Source: Micavibrio sp. UBA6212
GTDB lineage: Bacteria > Pseudomonadota > Alphaproteobacteria > Micavibrionales > Micavibrionaceae
Direction: 5' to 3'
DNA length: 64,000 bases
Assembly: GCA_002421905.1 (NCBI GenBank)
Contig: DISK01000010.1
Coordinates: forward strand, 1 to 64,000
This document shows positions 42,008-51,642 of this stretch, one piece after another; position 1 is the stretch's first letter; every line of letters starts with the position of its first letter. Below the pieces are notes generated by a model, which saw only the letters and a list, made by a program, of their open reading frames with translations, ran no database searches and was not told where the DNA came from. A program made the translations under genes and the position numbers.

Positions 42008-43021
42008 TTAATATCCGACATCATGCATCTTAACTGCGGTATCAAGCATACGGTTGGAAAAACCCCATTCATTGTCATACCAGCTCATAATTCGAACCAT
42101 GGTTCCATCAATCACTTTGGTTCCCTCCAGAGAGAAGATCGAGGAATGGGGATCGTGGTTAAAGTCCGTCGAGACCAGTGGTTCTGAGTAATATCCGAGA
42201 ATGCCTTTCAATTCGCCATCAGCCACAGCTTTAATTGCTGCGTTGATTTCTTCAACAGAGGTGGCCTTCTTGGCTACAAATTTCAGATCAACCAAAGACA
42301 CGTTCGGGGTTGGAACACGAATAGCCACACCATCCAGTTTGCCTTTCAGCTCTGGCAAGACTTTGCCAACTGCTTTTGCTGCTCCCGTGGATGTTGGGAT
42401 CATGTTAACAGCCGCAGCTCGTGCGCGGTGCAAGTCTTTGTGCATCGTATCAACAGTGTTCTGATCACCAGTATAAGAGTGGATAGTGGTCATAAACCCG
42501 TGTTCGATACCAATGGATTTTTGAATGGCGTAAGCAACAGGCGCCAAACAGTTGGTGGTACAAGACGCGTTGGACACAATTTTATGAGCGGATTCAAGTT
42601 TGTCTGAGTTCACACCAAAAACAACAGTGATATCCTCGTCGGTTGCAGGGGCAGAGATCAAAACTTTCTTCGCGCCACCTTTCAAATGAAGCTCGGCTTT
42701 TTCGCGTGAGGTAAACACGCCAGAACATTCCATGACGATATCGACATTATATTCACCCCAAGGAATCTGGGCCGGGTCACGTTGGCAGAATACTTTGACA
42801 GGTTTTCCTTTAATTTTGAGAATGTCTTCACCGTCAGCTTCAACATCAAATGGGAAGCGTCCGTGGACAGAGTCGTATTTCAAAAGATGTGCATTGGTTC
42901 CTGTGTCCGCCAAATCATTAATGGCCACCAGTTCGATGTCATTGCGACCTGATTCATAAAGGGCGCGGCATACCAAGCGACCAATCCGACCAAACCCGTT
43001 AATAGCTACTTTGACTGTCAT
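42008..43021 (-). CDS. gap: glyceraldehyde-3-phosphate dehydrogenase
   Basis: A 337-residue tetrameric enzyme. The Rossmann motif GFGRIGR (9-15) and Asp36 in INDL point to NAD preference. The catalytic Cys154 is in SNASCTTNCLAP, followed by the conserved His-containing HSYTGDQ. It sits 28 bases downstream of tkt, so glycolysis/Calvin-type and pentose-phosphate steps share an operon. Confidence 0.97.
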   Translation of the reverse strand: MTVKVAINGFGRIGRLVCRALYESGRNDIELVAINDLADTGTNAHLLKYDSVHGRFPFDVEADGEDILKIKGKPVKVFCQRDPAQIPWGEYNVDIVMECSGVFTSREKAELHLKGGAKKVLISAPATDEDITVVFGVNSDKLESAHKIVSNASCTTNCLAPVAYAIQKSIGIEHGFMTTIHSYTGDQNTVDTMHKDLHRARAAAVNMIPTSTGAAKAVGKVLPELKGKLDGVAIRVPTPNVSLVDLKFVAKKATSVEEINAAIKAVADGELKGILGYYSEPLVSTDFNHDPHSSIFSLEGTKVIDGTMVRIMSWYDNEWGFSNRMLDTAVKMHDVGY

Positions 43022-43049
43022 GTTTTTCTCCTACAGTTGATTAAGTAAT

Positions 43050-45062
43050 TTAGATTTTAGCTGACACGGCTTCAACAATTGCCTCGGCTGTAATGCCAAA
43101 ATGCTTGTAGAGCACTTCGGCGGGGGCAGACTCACCAAATCCAGTCATACCGATGAATGCAGCGTCTGATCCAATGATTGCATCCCAACCTTGGCGGATA
43201 CCGGCTTCACAAGCAACTTTTACAGCCGTTTGAGGGCCGCAAACTGATGCACGATAAGCGGCATCCTGTTTTGCAAACAATTCAAACGATGGAACCGAAA
43301 CAACGCGAGTTGGAATGCCTTTGGCTTCCAGATCTTTTTGGGCTACAACTGCCAAAGACACTTCGGAACCGCTTGCAAACAATACGGCCTTAGGTTCTGC
43401 AGAGGCTTCAAATAAAATATAAGCGCCGCGCGTAGATTTGTTCTCGGACGCATCATCACGAAGTGCAGGCACACCCTGACGGGTTAGGGCCAGAATGGCG
43501 GGGCCAGTTGTATTGTTAAGTGCAATTTCCCAAGCTTCAATCGTTTCAATAGCATCGCAAGGGCGCAGAACCAGAAGATTTGGAATTGCACGAAGCGCAG
43601 CCAGATGTTCGACAGGCTGGTGAGTTGGCCCATCTTCACCAAGACCAATAGAGTCGTGGGTCATCACGAAAATAGAGCGTTGCTTCATCAGCGCTGCCAA
43701 ACGAATGGCAGGGCGGCAATAATCGGTAAAGCTCATAAATGTTCCGCCGTACGGAATAAACCCGCCGTGCAAGGTCAGGCCATTCATAATCGTTGCCATC
43801 GCAAATTCACGTACACCATAGTGAATATACTGGCCTTGATAACCATTTTCTGCTGTCACAACATGAGAGGCCTTGGTCTGTGTATTGTTGGATGGGGTCA
43901 GGTCGGCAGAGCCACCAATCAGATTAGGCATCTTTGGAACCAGAGCTTCCAGAACTTTTCCTGAAGAAGCCCGTGTTGCAAGTTTTGGTTTGTCAGCGAC
44001 AAAGGAGGCTCGTAGATCATTAAGCGCCGCAGCAACAACATCGGAACAATCTACTTGGTAGGATTTCTCAAATTCTGCTTTAGAGGAAGACGCAGCAAGA
44101 CGTTTCTCCCAATCAACGCGAGCACCTTGATTGTGCGTTCCCACATTGCGCCATGCATGAAGAATTTCTGCTGGAACCTCGAAAGGTGCGGCAGTCCATC
44201 CAAGGTTGGCACGAGCGGCAGAAGTTTCTTCGGCACCAAGCGGGGAGCCATGGACGCCAGATGTCCCAGCTTTATTTGGAGAGCCAAAACCAATCTTGGT
44301 TTTACAGGCTATTATCGTTGGGCGATCACTGCTCTGAGCTTTGGTAAGGGCAGATTCAATCGCATCGAAATCATGTCCATCGACTTTATCGGTTGCCCAG
44401 CCATAAGCTGCAAAGCGTTCCATCGTATTATCAGTAAAGGAGAGGGAGGTCGGCCCATCAATCGAGATGTCATTATCATCATAAAGAACAACCAGATTGG
44501 AAAGTTTCATGTGACCTGCAAATGAACAGGCCTCATGTGAAATCCCTTCCATCAAATCACCATCGCCACACATGACATAGGTTTTGTGATCCACAAGTTC
44601 AGAGCCAAAGCGTGCTGCGTGCATACGCTCGGCCAGCGCGAAACCAACTGCCGTGGCAATTCCTTGACCCAATGGCCCGGTTGTCATTTCAATGCCAGCA
44701 TCTTGCATCACTTCAGGATGTCCAGGGGTTAGAGAATGCAATTGACGAAAATTTTTGATCTCTTCAATGGTGATTTTATCGTATCCGGTCAGATAATTAA
44801 CAGCGTAAAGCAACATGGATCCATGTCCGCCAGAGAGAATAAAACGGTCACGATCCGCCCATGTCGGCGCTTTTGGATCAAATTTCAAAAATTTTGACCA
44901 CAACACAGTCGCCACATCTGCCATGCCCATCGGCATACCTGGGTGGCCTGAATTGGCTTTGTCCACTGCATCAGCCGCCAGAAAGCGAATGGCGTTAGCC
45001 ATTTGGCGCATATCTGTATCTTGTGAGGCCATGTTTTGGGGAACTGTTGCTGTAGAGGTCAT
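43050..45062 (-). CDS. tkt: transketolase
   Basis: A 670-residue thiamine-diphosphate enzyme exchanging two-carbon units between sugar phosphates. The TPP-binding motif is GDGDLMEGISHEA, with N-terminal GHPGMPMG and the pyrimidine-domain GGTFMSFTDYCR, THDSIGLGEDGPTHQP. Full length. First gene of the tkt-gap operon, with GGAC-like weak ribosome binding sequence before the ATG. Divergent from the small gene at 45.2 kb. Confidence 0.97.
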   Translation of the reverse strand: MTSTATVPQNMASQDTDMRQMANAIRFLAADAVDKANSGHPGMPMGMADVATVLWSKFLKFDPKAPTWADRDRFILSGGHGSMLLYAVNYLTGYDKITIEEIKNFRQLHSLTPGHPEVMQDAGIEMTTGPLGQGIATAVGFALAERMHAARFGSELVDHKTYVMCGDGDLMEGISHEACSFAGHMKLSNLVVLYDDNDISIDGPTSLSFTDNTMERFAAYGWATDKVDGHDFDAIESALTKAQSSDRPTIIACKTKIGFGSPNKAGTSGVHGSPLGAEETSAARANLGWTAAPFEVPAEILHAWRNVGTHNQGARVDWEKRLAASSSKAEFEKSYQVDCSDVVAAALNDLRASFVADKPKLATRASSGKVLEALVPKMPNLIGGSADLTPSNNTQTKASHVVTAENGYQGQYIHYGVREFAMATIMNGLTLHGGFIPYGGTFMSFTDYCRPAIRLAALMKQRSIFVMTHDSIGLGEDGPTHQPVEHLAALRAIPNLLVLRPCDAIETIEAWEIALNNTTGPAILALTRQGVPALRDDASENKSTRGAYILFEASAEPKAVLFASGSEVSLAVVAQKDLEAKGIPTRVVSVPSFELFAKQDAAYRASVCGPQTAVKVACEAGIRQGWDAIIGSDAAFIGMTGFGESAPAEVLYKHFGITAEAIVEAVSAKI

Positions 45063-45131
45063 GTCTTTGTCCTTGATTAACTAGGGCGATTTAATAATTG
45101 AGTAAAATACACGATGTTTATAGCTTTTTTT

Positions 45132-45161
45132 TTGCACTTGGCGAGAGATTTTTGCTATATA
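45132..45161 (+). promoter_or_regulatory. candidate promoter of the 45.2 kb gene
   Basis: TTGCAC (45132-45137) and TATATA (45156-45161) are 18 bases apart, about 40 bases before the gene start. Confidence 0.4.
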
Positions 45162-45203
45162 CTTACGTCAAATGTATGATTTTATCAAAAGGCAAGGTGG
45201 ATA

Positions 45204-45575
45204 ATGACACAGTTAGCTACTCCGCAAACAATAATTAAAATTGGAGAAAAACTTCGTCAGGGCGAATGGTCACCTGATTCATCAAACAATACCGTTTATA
45301 AGGCCTCTCTCAGGGGGTCAAAATTTTGTTACATCGTAACAGATGACCCAAATCTGGTTTTGGGAAGTAGCGTCAATATGAGTGACTATGACCTAAACCC
45401 TGTGGCAAGCTTCATGGTGTTCAAGAAAAACGGGCTTGGATCTGCATTTTCTGCTTCTGCTGGGGCTTCCAATGGAGCTATAAACGATGAAGATGATAAA
45501 AATAAAGGATATCAACCAGATAAACTTAAATCTTCAGATGAAATTTGGGATGTTACCCGCAGTTTATGTCGATAA
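45204..45575 (+). CDS. hypothetical protein
   Basis: A 123-residue soluble protein with no recognised family. The first half has alternating beta-type sequence (RGSKFCYIVTDDPNLVLGSS), a Ser/Ala/Gly-rich linker follows, and the end is acidic then helical. AAGGTGG six bases before the ATG is a strong ribosome binding site, and a promoter-like pair lies upstream, so it is probably real. It is divergent from tkt. Confidence 0.65.
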   Translation: MTQLATPQTIIKIGEKLRQGEWSPDSSNNTVYKASLRGSKFCYIVTDDPNLVLGSSVNMSDYDLNPVASFMVFKKNGLGSAFSASAGASNGAINDEDDKNKGYQPDKLKSSDEIWDVTRSLCR

Positions 45576-45642
45576 TTCTAATATAGCCCTCTAACCCATT
45601 GAATAAATATGGGTATAACTCCTTGAGTGAAAAATTCCTGTC

Positions 45643-45672
45643 TTGACGATTATTTTCGAGCTTTGCTAACAA
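45643..45672 (+). promoter_or_regulatory. candidate promoter upstream of the coiled-coil-zapA pair
   Basis: TTGACG (45643-45648) and TAACAA (45667-45672) with an 18-base spacer, about 50 bases before the next start. Confidence 0.35.
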
Positions 45673-45724
45673 TGGTACAAAGCCGGAAAATTTGTAAAGC
45701 CAAATAACAAGGTATGGGAACAGG

Positions 45725-46201
45725 ATGTCCGCAGAAAAATTATATGAGCATTTAAGCTATCTGAATGACGCCATCAATGATCTGGAAGATGTTCTGGCGC
45801 AAAAATCAGCAGAAGTTGAAACCCTCAATATCAAATTGGCGAATGCCGAGATGACGATTATAGCTGCTCGCAAAGAAAGTGAAGACTTCTCTAACCGCAT
45901 TTCGCAAGATGCCCGCAAACATATAGAGTCCGAGGTTCATGCCCGTGTTGAGGCTACAATGGTTGCAGAACGCCTTGCTATGAAAGAAGAACTGGAGAAA
46001 ACCAGAAAGCAATTGGCTGATGTCAAATCTAGCCAATCAAAAAAATCTGCCGATCCTCAGATCGACTTGTTCGGACAGATTTGGGGAGCCCCAGCTGCAT
46101 CCAGTAAAGTGGCGAACGATCAATCAGCCCTTATATTGGCTGGAAAGCTGGACTCAACAATTGATAAGGTACAACGTCTCTTGCGTGAGGCAGGGGCTTA
46201 A
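45725..46201 (+). CDS. coiled-coil protein upstream of zapA (DUF4164-like)
   Basis: A 158-residue protein. Residues 1-105 form a heptad-rich coiled coil, then a linker with the short conserved-looking IDLFGQIWG, and a C-terminal helix (DSTIDKVQRLLREAGA). Position directly upstream of zapA, and this composition, recall the alphaproteobacterial DUF4164 or ZapB-like cell-division helpers. That assignment is inference. It is coupled to zapA with a 12-base gap. Confidence 0.65.
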   Translation: MSAEKLYEHLSYLNDAINDLEDVLAQKSAEVETLNIKLANAEMTIIAARKESEDFSNRISQDARKHIESEVHARVEATMVAERLAMKEELEKTRKQLADVKSSQSKKSADPQIDLFGQIWGAPAASSKVANDQSALILAGKLDSTIDKVQRLLREAGA

Positions 46202-46213
46202 GGGGAGAATAGA

Positions 46214-46579
46214 ATGGCTGAAATTACCCTTCAAATTGATGGACGTAACTACCCTGTAGCTTGTGATGACGGTCAGGAAGACCGAGTGTGTCAACTTGGG
46301 GCCTATGTAGATCAACGAATCAAGGAAGTAACACATGCTGCAGCGGGTAGCCGTTCTCAGGCCATGATGCTGACCTCTCTTTTGTTGGCCGATGAAGTTT
46401 TTGACCTCCACGAAAAAGCCAATGCCGCTGGTCAAACAGCCGCAAAGCTGCAAAACGAGCCGAAAACAATAACTTATCAGGGACTTCCTCCGGCTGATGA
46501 GCAGGAAATCACCACTTTGATTTCCAAAATGACCGCGCGGGTTGAACAAATTCGCATTCGGGCACAAAAAGCATCATAA
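46214..46579 (+). CDS. zapA: cell division protein ZapA
   Basis: A 121-residue protein that crosslinks FtsZ filaments at the division ring. The N-terminal globular head is VTLQIDGRNYPVACDDGQEDRVCQL-like (first 40 residues), followed by helices with SQAMMLTSLLLADEVF and a C-terminal dimerizing helix. AAGGGGAG precedes the ATG. It is followed by the 6S RNA and fthC, a widely conserved order. Confidence 0.9.
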   Translation: MAEITLQIDGRNYPVACDDGQEDRVCQLGAYVDQRIKEVTHAAAGSRSQAMMLTSLLLADEVFDLHEKANAAGQTAAKLQNEPKTITYQGLPPADEQEITTLISKMTARVEQIRIRAQKAS

Positions 46580-46592
46580 GCTATATAGAATT

Positions 46593-46621
46593 TTGTTTTT
46601 AGGACAAGATTAGTGTATAAC
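46593..46621 (+). promoter_or_regulatory. promoter of 6S RNA
   Basis: TTGTTT (46593-46598) and TATAAC (46616-46621) are 17 bases apart, between zapA and the 6S RNA. Confidence 0.5.
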
Positions 46622-46627
46622 CCCTTT

Positions 46628-46795
46628 CGGGATGCTGCGGAGTGCGTGATCGGCTATTATCCCACTGACCGATAAATCGTTCGCGAGGGAGCTGTCCCTG
46701 TCCATCGCCGTGGCTTTGGATATACGGTGCCCACCTGTTTTGCAGGGTCATCGCGGATATTTCGCTGACACGGCTTTCGTGGCTCCCACCTTGTT
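46628..46795 (+). ncRNA. ssrS: 6S RNA
   Basis: The untranslated stretch between zapA and fthC is the standard site of 6S RNA, which binds the sigma-70 polymerase holoenzyme and lowers transcription in stationary phase. The piece CCCACTGACCGATAAATCG matches the conserved side of the central open bubble seen in alphaproteobacterial 6S RNAs, and complementary GC-rich segments flank it. Ends are approximate: the start is from the promoter spacing and the end is set before fthC. Confidence 0.8.
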
Positions 46796-46810
46796 TTAAG
46801 GGAATTAAGA

Positions 46811-47377
46811 ATGACATCCGACAAAGACAATATCCGACAATTTGCCAAGCGCCATCGTGACCAGATACAAGTGGGGGCAGATTGGGACGCACAAATCGCG
46901 GATAATTTTCTGCAGGCAATTCCGTCTTCTGAAGAAAGCATTATCTCGGTTTATTACCCGATTAGCTCTGAAGTCGATATTGCGCCATTAGTCGAAAAGC
47001 TATGGGCAAGAGGACAAACAGTCTGTTTACCGGTTATTCAGGGAAAGGCGCAGCCATTACTTTTCACCGAATGGCGCAGAGCAACACTAATGACCAAAGG
47101 TCAGATGGGAATCATGGAGCCTGTCGAGCGACATTATGTTGATCCGGACATTGTGGTTGTCCCGTTATTGGCCTTTGATCAGCAAGGCAATCGTATAGGA
47201 TATGGTCAGGGTCATTATGACGCCACTCTGGCCGACCTGAGAGCGCGCAAACATGTCTGGGCAGTAGGCGCCGCATACGCAGAACAGGCTGTTTTACTGG
47301 CTTTGCCAAGAGAACCCCACGATCAAAAGCTTGATTTTGTTGTGACTGAGCAAAGAGTCTTTGATTTTCGAGGCTAG
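46811..47377 (+). CDS. fthC: 5-formyltetrahydrofolate cyclo-ligase
   Basis: A 188-residue ATP-dependent enzyme that returns 5-formyl-THF to 5,10-methenyl-THF. The N-terminal basic KRHRDQI and the C-terminal signature FDQQGNRIGYGQGHYDATL are clear, and HDQKLDFVVTE closes the active site. The link to 6S RNA is conserved in proteobacteria. AAGGGA precedes the ATG. Confidence 0.94.
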   Translation: MTSDKDNIRQFAKRHRDQIQVGADWDAQIADNFLQAIPSSEESIISVYYPISSEVDIAPLVEKLWARGQTVCLPVIQGKAQPLLFTEWRRATLMTKGQMGIMEPVERHYVDPDIVVVPLLAFDQQGNRIGYGQGHYDATLADLRARKHVWAVGAAYAEQAVLLALPREPHDQKLDFVVTEQRVFDFRG

Positions 47378-47454
47378 TCACCTTACTGTCGATCAACAAA
47401 AATACATCCTCCCCGCGATGGCTGGGATCTGTTGATGTGTCGCAAGGAGAATGC

Positions 47455-48258
47455 ATGAAAATACTATTTATTGGCGATGTTGTGGCTCGCGCAGGACGCG
47501 ATGCTTTAGCAAAATACTTGCCCGAAGTCAGAAAAGAACTCTCCCCCGATGTGGTCATTGTGAATGGTGAAAATGCAGCGCATGGCATCGGTATTAATGA
47601 CAAAATTTGCAAAGAATTTTTTGATATGCATGTCGATGTGATTACGCTTGGCAATCATGCGTGGGATCAACGCGAGGTTATTCCATATATTGAGAAGGAA
47701 GGTCGTCTGGTTCGTCCCATCAATTATCCGGAAGGAACTCCGGGGAAGGGCGCCTATATTCATGAACTTTCGGGGGGCAGAAAAATTATGGTCATCAATG
47801 CAATGGCCCGTTTGTTTATGGATCCTTTGGATGACCCGTTCGCTGCCGTTGATAAGATTGTCCGCGCCCACCCAATGGGAAAGGCGGTTAATGCAATTTT
47901 TCTAGATTTTCATGGTGAAGCTACATCAGAGAAAATGGCGATGGCACATTATCTGGATGGTCGTGTTTCAGCGGTGATCGGAACCCATACACATATACCA
48001 ACAGCAGATTCTCAGATTTTGTCTGGTGGAACCGCACTTCAATGTGATGCAGGCATGACGGGTGATTATAACTCTGTTATCGGGATGAAAATCGATACGC
48101 CGATCATACGGTTTACTCGCAAACTTAGCATGGAGAGATTATCTCCTGCTGATGGAGATGGAACTATGTGTGGCGTTTATATTGAAACCAATGACGCAAA
48201 CGGTAAAGCCCAGAAAATCAGTGCTGTTCGAAGAGGTCCGCGTCTCCTGAATGCCTGA
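47455..48258 (+). CDS. ymdB: YmdB-type metallophosphoesterase (TIGR00282)
   Basis: A 267-residue two-metal phosphodiesterase. Metal ligands are seen in GDVVARAGRD, NGENAAHGIG, GNHAWDQ, FLDFHGEATSEK and GTHTHIPTAD. Bacillus YmdB cleaves cyclic nucleotides and affects motility and biofilm. The role here is not established. The ATG at 47455 follows AAGGAGA. Upstream frame extension would include that site. Confidence 0.93.
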   Translation: MKILFIGDVVARAGRDALAKYLPEVRKELSPDVVIVNGENAAHGIGINDKICKEFFDMHVDVITLGNHAWDQREVIPYIEKEGRLVRPINYPEGTPGKGAYIHELSGGRKIMVINAMARLFMDPLDDPFAAVDKIVRAHPMGKAVNAIFLDFHGEATSEKMAMAHYLDGRVSAVIGTHTHIPTADSQILSGGTALQCDAGMTGDYNSVIGMKIDTPIIRFTRKLSMERLSPADGDGTMCGVYIETNDANGKAQKISAVRRGPRLLNA

Positions 48259-48276
48259 CATCAGGAGTTATCTGGC

Positions 48277-48819
48277 CTATGAAGTCTTTTTTTCGGGATG
48301 CTTTTCAAAATATCTGTAACAGGCATCAACCAAAGCTTTCATAAGCTCGGATCCTCGTTGTCCTCCATCGCCCTTTATTTGCCCCAGTAAAATTGCTCTG
48401 ATGGTGGTATGAAACGCCTGCATAATTTCTATTGCATCAGGATCAATTTCATCGATAACTTCAAGAAACTGGATTAGTCGATCTGAGATCTGTGTGACCA
48501 GATAATAATGGAACATTCCCCCATTGGCTTTTAATTGCATAGCTGGAAATAGAATAGCCGAGATCATAGATTCGTCATCGGTGGTGCTGTTTGGCAAGGC
48601 CTTCACGGCGGCAACCCCACGCATCATTGCGTCAAGATACATCTCACCTAGCGGCCTAAAATCCGCGGTATTATTTTCCAGCAAAGCTTGTGCCTTATCC
48701 AGAATGTTATCCGTCAAGCCGCCGTATCCCACTTTCATTTTTAAATGATTGGGCGGGATGTGGAAATCGGCTTTCCTTCTTGGCGCCATATTATAGTGAT
48801 GATCGTTGTTGTCTGTCAT
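48277..48819 (-). CDS. conserved hypothetical protein paired with a response regulator
   Basis: A 180-residue mostly helical protein with no signal peptide. The phrase ADFHIPPNHLKMKVGYGGL near the N-terminus and a helical bundle with DEIDPDAIEIMQAFHTTIRAIL are characteristic of an alphaproteobacterial conserved family seen next to response regulators, of unknown function. It lies eight bases downstream of the regulator gene and is presumably made with it. Confidence 0.7.
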   Translation of the reverse strand: MTDNNDHHYNMAPRRKADFHIPPNHLKMKVGYGGLTDNILDKAQALLENNTADFRPLGEMYLDAMMRGVAAVKALPNSTTDDESMISAILFPAMQLKANGGMFHYYLVTQISDRLIQFLEVIDEIDPDAIEIMQAFHTTIRAILLGQIKGDGGQRGSELMKALVDACYRYFEKHPEKKTS

Positions 48820-48826
48820 TCAATAC

Positions 48827-49438
48827 TCACGAGAAATCAATATCTGTAATGTCAAATTTATCGCCTTTGTTCAATCCAGCTTTATCTCTGATCTCGTCAA
48901 GGTGCCTGGATGCGGATTTCATTCTTTGTTTTTGTTTGATAGCCAACTCGCCATCACTTTCACGTTTTAAAGGGCCGTTATACTCGTTTACTGCTTTGCG
49001 ACGGCGATCAGGGCCAAAAAAATCTTCTGACCTTACAAATTGGCGGGGCCGTTCAATAATTTGTGCAATACGTTTATAGAGATCACGCGCGGTAAAGGGT
49101 TTTACCAAGAATTCTGTAACCCCTGCATCACGAGCCTGAACAACACGTTTCTTTTCGCTAAACCCTGTCATTAGAATAACGGGAACATATGGGTTAGGAC
49201 TTGCAGGGTCGTTTCTGGCACGTCTGGTTAACGAGATACCATCTGTTGGATGCATCATCCAGTCGGCCAAAATCATATCCGGATTTTCTTTACGAAAAAT
49301 TTGGAATCCTTCCTCACCGTTTCTGGCAGACAAAACCTCACCGACCCCGAAAGTCAGTAAAAGTGACTTACAGATATCAAGCATCGGCGCATTGTCTTCG
49401 ACAACTAGAATGCGAACCTTGTCAAATTTATAGCTCAT
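48827..49438 (-). CDS. single-domain response regulator with C-terminal extension
   Basis: A 203-residue CheY-like receiver. The acidic pair is in VVEDN, the phospho-acceptor is Asp59 (MILADW), Thr91 is in LMTGFS and Lys113 is in FLVKPF. After the receiver a charged tail with FGPDRRRKAVNEYNGPLKR follows, with no DNA-binding domain. It probably signals by protein contact, perhaps with its neighbour. The ATG at 49438 matches family starts. The frame is open upstream. No kinase lies nearby. Confidence 0.88.
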   Translation of the reverse strand: MSYKFDKVRILVVEDNAPMLDICKSLLLTFGVGEVLSARNGEEGFQIFRKENPDMILADWMMHPTDGISLTRRARNDPASPNPYVPVILMTGFSEKKRVVQARDAGVTEFLVKPFTARDLYKRIAQIIERPRQFVRSEDFFGPDRRRKAVNEYNGPLKRESDGELAIKQKQRMKSASRHLDEIRDKAGLNKGDKFDITDIDFS

Positions 49439-49655
49439 TACGACAAAACGGCTCGGGCCAAGAAACCCGCCCCAAAGAAAATTCGAAAAATTACTAATAT
49501 TATTATAGTAAATTTTTTCCATTCCGACCAGAGGCAAATACAGCTTAGATTTATGTGGTGAAATATAGAAAAAATCGCCCCGAGCTTGCTTTTATTGGGG
49601 CTGCATGCTAATCCCCAAATGGTCTCTGTAGATATTAACATAGTGGAGAGAAGTC

Positions 49656-50411
49656 ATGGCTGGTCATTCCCAGTTTAAGAATATTATGCATAAAAAGGGG
49701 CGTGTGGATGCCAAACGCGCCAAAATTTTTACTAAATTAGGGCGCGAGATTCAAGTTGCTGCCAAAATAGGTGGTGGTGATCCGTCGGCTAATGCCCGTT
49801 TGAGAAATGCCATTGTCGCTGCGCGTGCAGAAAATATGCCAAATGACCGGATCAAAAAATCCATTGATGCAGGAACAGGGGCTGGCAGCACTGAAAATTA
49901 TGAGGAAATCCGTTATGAAGGCTATGCATCAAATGGTGTGGCCGTCATCGTTGAGGCATTGACCGATAACAAAAACCGCACAGCCCCTTATGTGCGTTCC
50001 TGCTTTTCCAAATATGGTGGAAATCTAGGGGAAACCGGGTCGGTTGGCTTCATGTTCGATCATGTCGGGGTAATCACATATCCATTAAGTGTTTCGGATG
50101 CGGATACAATGTTCGAGGCAGCTCTTGAAGCCGGAGCCGAGAATGTTGAGACCTCTGAGGAGGGCCACGAAATTCTGACCACACCGGAAGGTTTTATTGG
50201 GGCACGAGATGCGTTGGAAGAAAAATTTGGTGAAGCAGAGAAGGCAGAACTCACATTCCGTCCAAACGTCATGACGGAAGTTGATGCATCTATTGCGCAA
50301 ACAATCCTGAAAATGGTGGAGGCATTGGAAGACAGTGATGATGTTCAAAATGTAATTACAAATTTTGAGGTCAGCGAAGAAGACTTGGCCAAATTGGCCG
50401 CAGAAAGCTAG
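49656..50411 (+). CDS. yebC: YebC/TACO1-family protein
   Basis: A 251-residue protein with the standard start MAGHSQFKNIMHKKGRVDAKRAKIFTKL and the three-domain YebC layout. It acts in translation (relief of stalling) or as a DNA-binding regulator, depending on the species. The ruv genes follow, as in most alphaproteobacteria. GAGAG precedes the ATG. Confidence 0.96.
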   Translation: MAGHSQFKNIMHKKGRVDAKRAKIFTKLGREIQVAAKIGGGDPSANARLRNAIVAARAENMPNDRIKKSIDAGTGAGSTENYEEIRYEGYASNGVAVIVEALTDNKNRTAPYVRSCFSKYGGNLGETGSVGFMFDHVGVITYPLSVSDADTMFEAALEAGAENVETSEEGHEILTTPEGFIGARDALEEKFGEAEKAELTFRPNVMTEVDASIAQTILKMVEALEDSDDVQNVITNFEVSEEDLAKLAAES

Positions 50412-50425
50412 GAGAAAGCTTGGGT

Positions 50426-50911
50426 ATGCGTATTCTAGGGATTGATCCGGGGTTGGAGAGAACGGGGTGGGGGATCATCGAATCCGAAGGCTCGCGCTTG
50501 TCTTTTCTTGCTGCAGGGGTGATCCTGTCAAAGCCATCAGAAGCTATGGCGGTTCGCCTCAATCGTATTGATTCCCAGCTTTCACAAATTGTTGAAAGTT
50601 GGAAACCAGACAGTGCAGCTATCGAAGAAACGTTCGTCAATAAAAATGCAGCCTCGTCCCTGAAGCTCGGCCAAGCCAGAGGGGTTGCAATTGTAGCTCC
50701 CGCACGGGCAGGATTGACGGTCGCGGAATATTCGGCAAATACCATCAAAAAATCTGTGGTAGGGGTTGGCCATGCAGGTAAAGACCAAATTGGTATGATG
50801 ATTAAAGTCCTTCTTCCCACAGCAGGTCAATTGACTGCTGACGCAGCCGATGCATTGGCAGTTGCAATTTGCCACGCACATCATGCACAATCAGCGCTGA
50901 AAGCAGGGTAG
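50426..50911 (+). CDS. ruvC: crossover junction endodeoxyribonuclease RuvC
   Basis: A 161-residue Holliday-junction resolvase. The acidic metal-binding residues are Asp7 (GIDPG), Glu67 (IEETF), Asp139 and Asp142 (ADAADAL). The ATG at 50426 gives the family start MRILGIDPG. A TTG two codons earlier is better spaced from AGGAG, so the true start may be there. First of the ruvCAB set. Confidence 0.96.
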   Translation: MRILGIDPGLERTGWGIIESEGSRLSFLAAGVILSKPSEAMAVRLNRIDSQLSQIVESWKPDSAAIEETFVNKNAASSLKLGQARGVAIVAPARAGLTVAEYSANTIKKSVVGVGHAGKDQIGMMIKVLLPTAGQLTADAADALAVAICHAHHAQSALKAG

Positions 50912-50916
50912 ATTCT

Positions 50917-51576
50917 ATGTTTGCCAAATTAACCGGAAAAATTGATACCATGATGACAGACAGCCTTATTCTGGATGTTGGTGGTGTTGGTTACCATGTT
51001 TTTGCCAGTGGCAGAACATTGGGTATTATCGGTGGAATTGGTGATCCTGCTTCCTTGATGATTGAAACCCATGTTCGTGAAGATCATATTCACCTTTATG
51101 GTTTTTCATCTATTCAGGAACGCGATTGGTTTCGCCTCTTGACGGGAGTCCAAGGTGTGGGGGCTCGGTCTGCTTTGGCAATTCTAACTGTTTGTCCAGC
51201 CGAGCGGCTTGCTGTTGTCATCGCGTCTAACGATGTCAGTGCATTAAGGCAGGCAGACGGTGTGGGTCCAAAACTTGCTATGCGCATTGCCGCCGAACTT
51301 AAAGATAAAGTCCAGCACTTGGCATTAGGGGCTGTTGCTCACCAACCGGATGTCCCCGCATTGTCCAATAAAAAGCAAAAGAAATCCACAATCCCAATTG
51401 AAGCTCCGGCTATTGACCTTTCCGTTGACCAGGATGTGGTCTCTGCCCTTGTTAATTTAGGGTATGGGCGATCAGAGGCTTTTAGCGCCGTCATGTCTGC
51501 CCGCCAGAAATCAAATGATAATCAACTGACTTTTGATAATCTTCTGAAAAATGCCCTAAAGGATTTGGCGGGCTAA
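50917..51576 (+). CDS. ruvA: Holliday junction branch migration subunit RuvA
   Basis: A 219-residue junction-binding protein. The OB-fold N-terminal domain starts MFAKLTGKIDTM, two helix-hairpin-helix motifs follow (LTGVQGVGARSALAIL and ADGVGPKLAMRIAAELKDK), and a C-terminal domain (about 170-219) contacts RuvB. Longer than the E. coli protein because of a linker with basic residues. Starts five bases after ruvC. Confidence 0.95.
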   Translation: MFAKLTGKIDTMMTDSLILDVGGVGYHVFASGRTLGIIGGIGDPASLMIETHVREDHIHLYGFSSIQERDWFRLLTGVQGVGARSALAILTVCPAERLAVVIASNDVSALRQADGVGPKLAMRIAAELKDKVQHLALGAVAHQPDVPALSNKKQKKSTIPIEAPAIDLSVDQDVVSALVNLGYGRSEAFSAVMSARQKSNDNQLTFDNLLKNALKDLAG

Positions 51577-51642
51577 ATCCGATCTTGCACTAGGCATTTG
51601 CTTATCGCAAACTAAGAAAATCACACGAATCGGACGTCCATA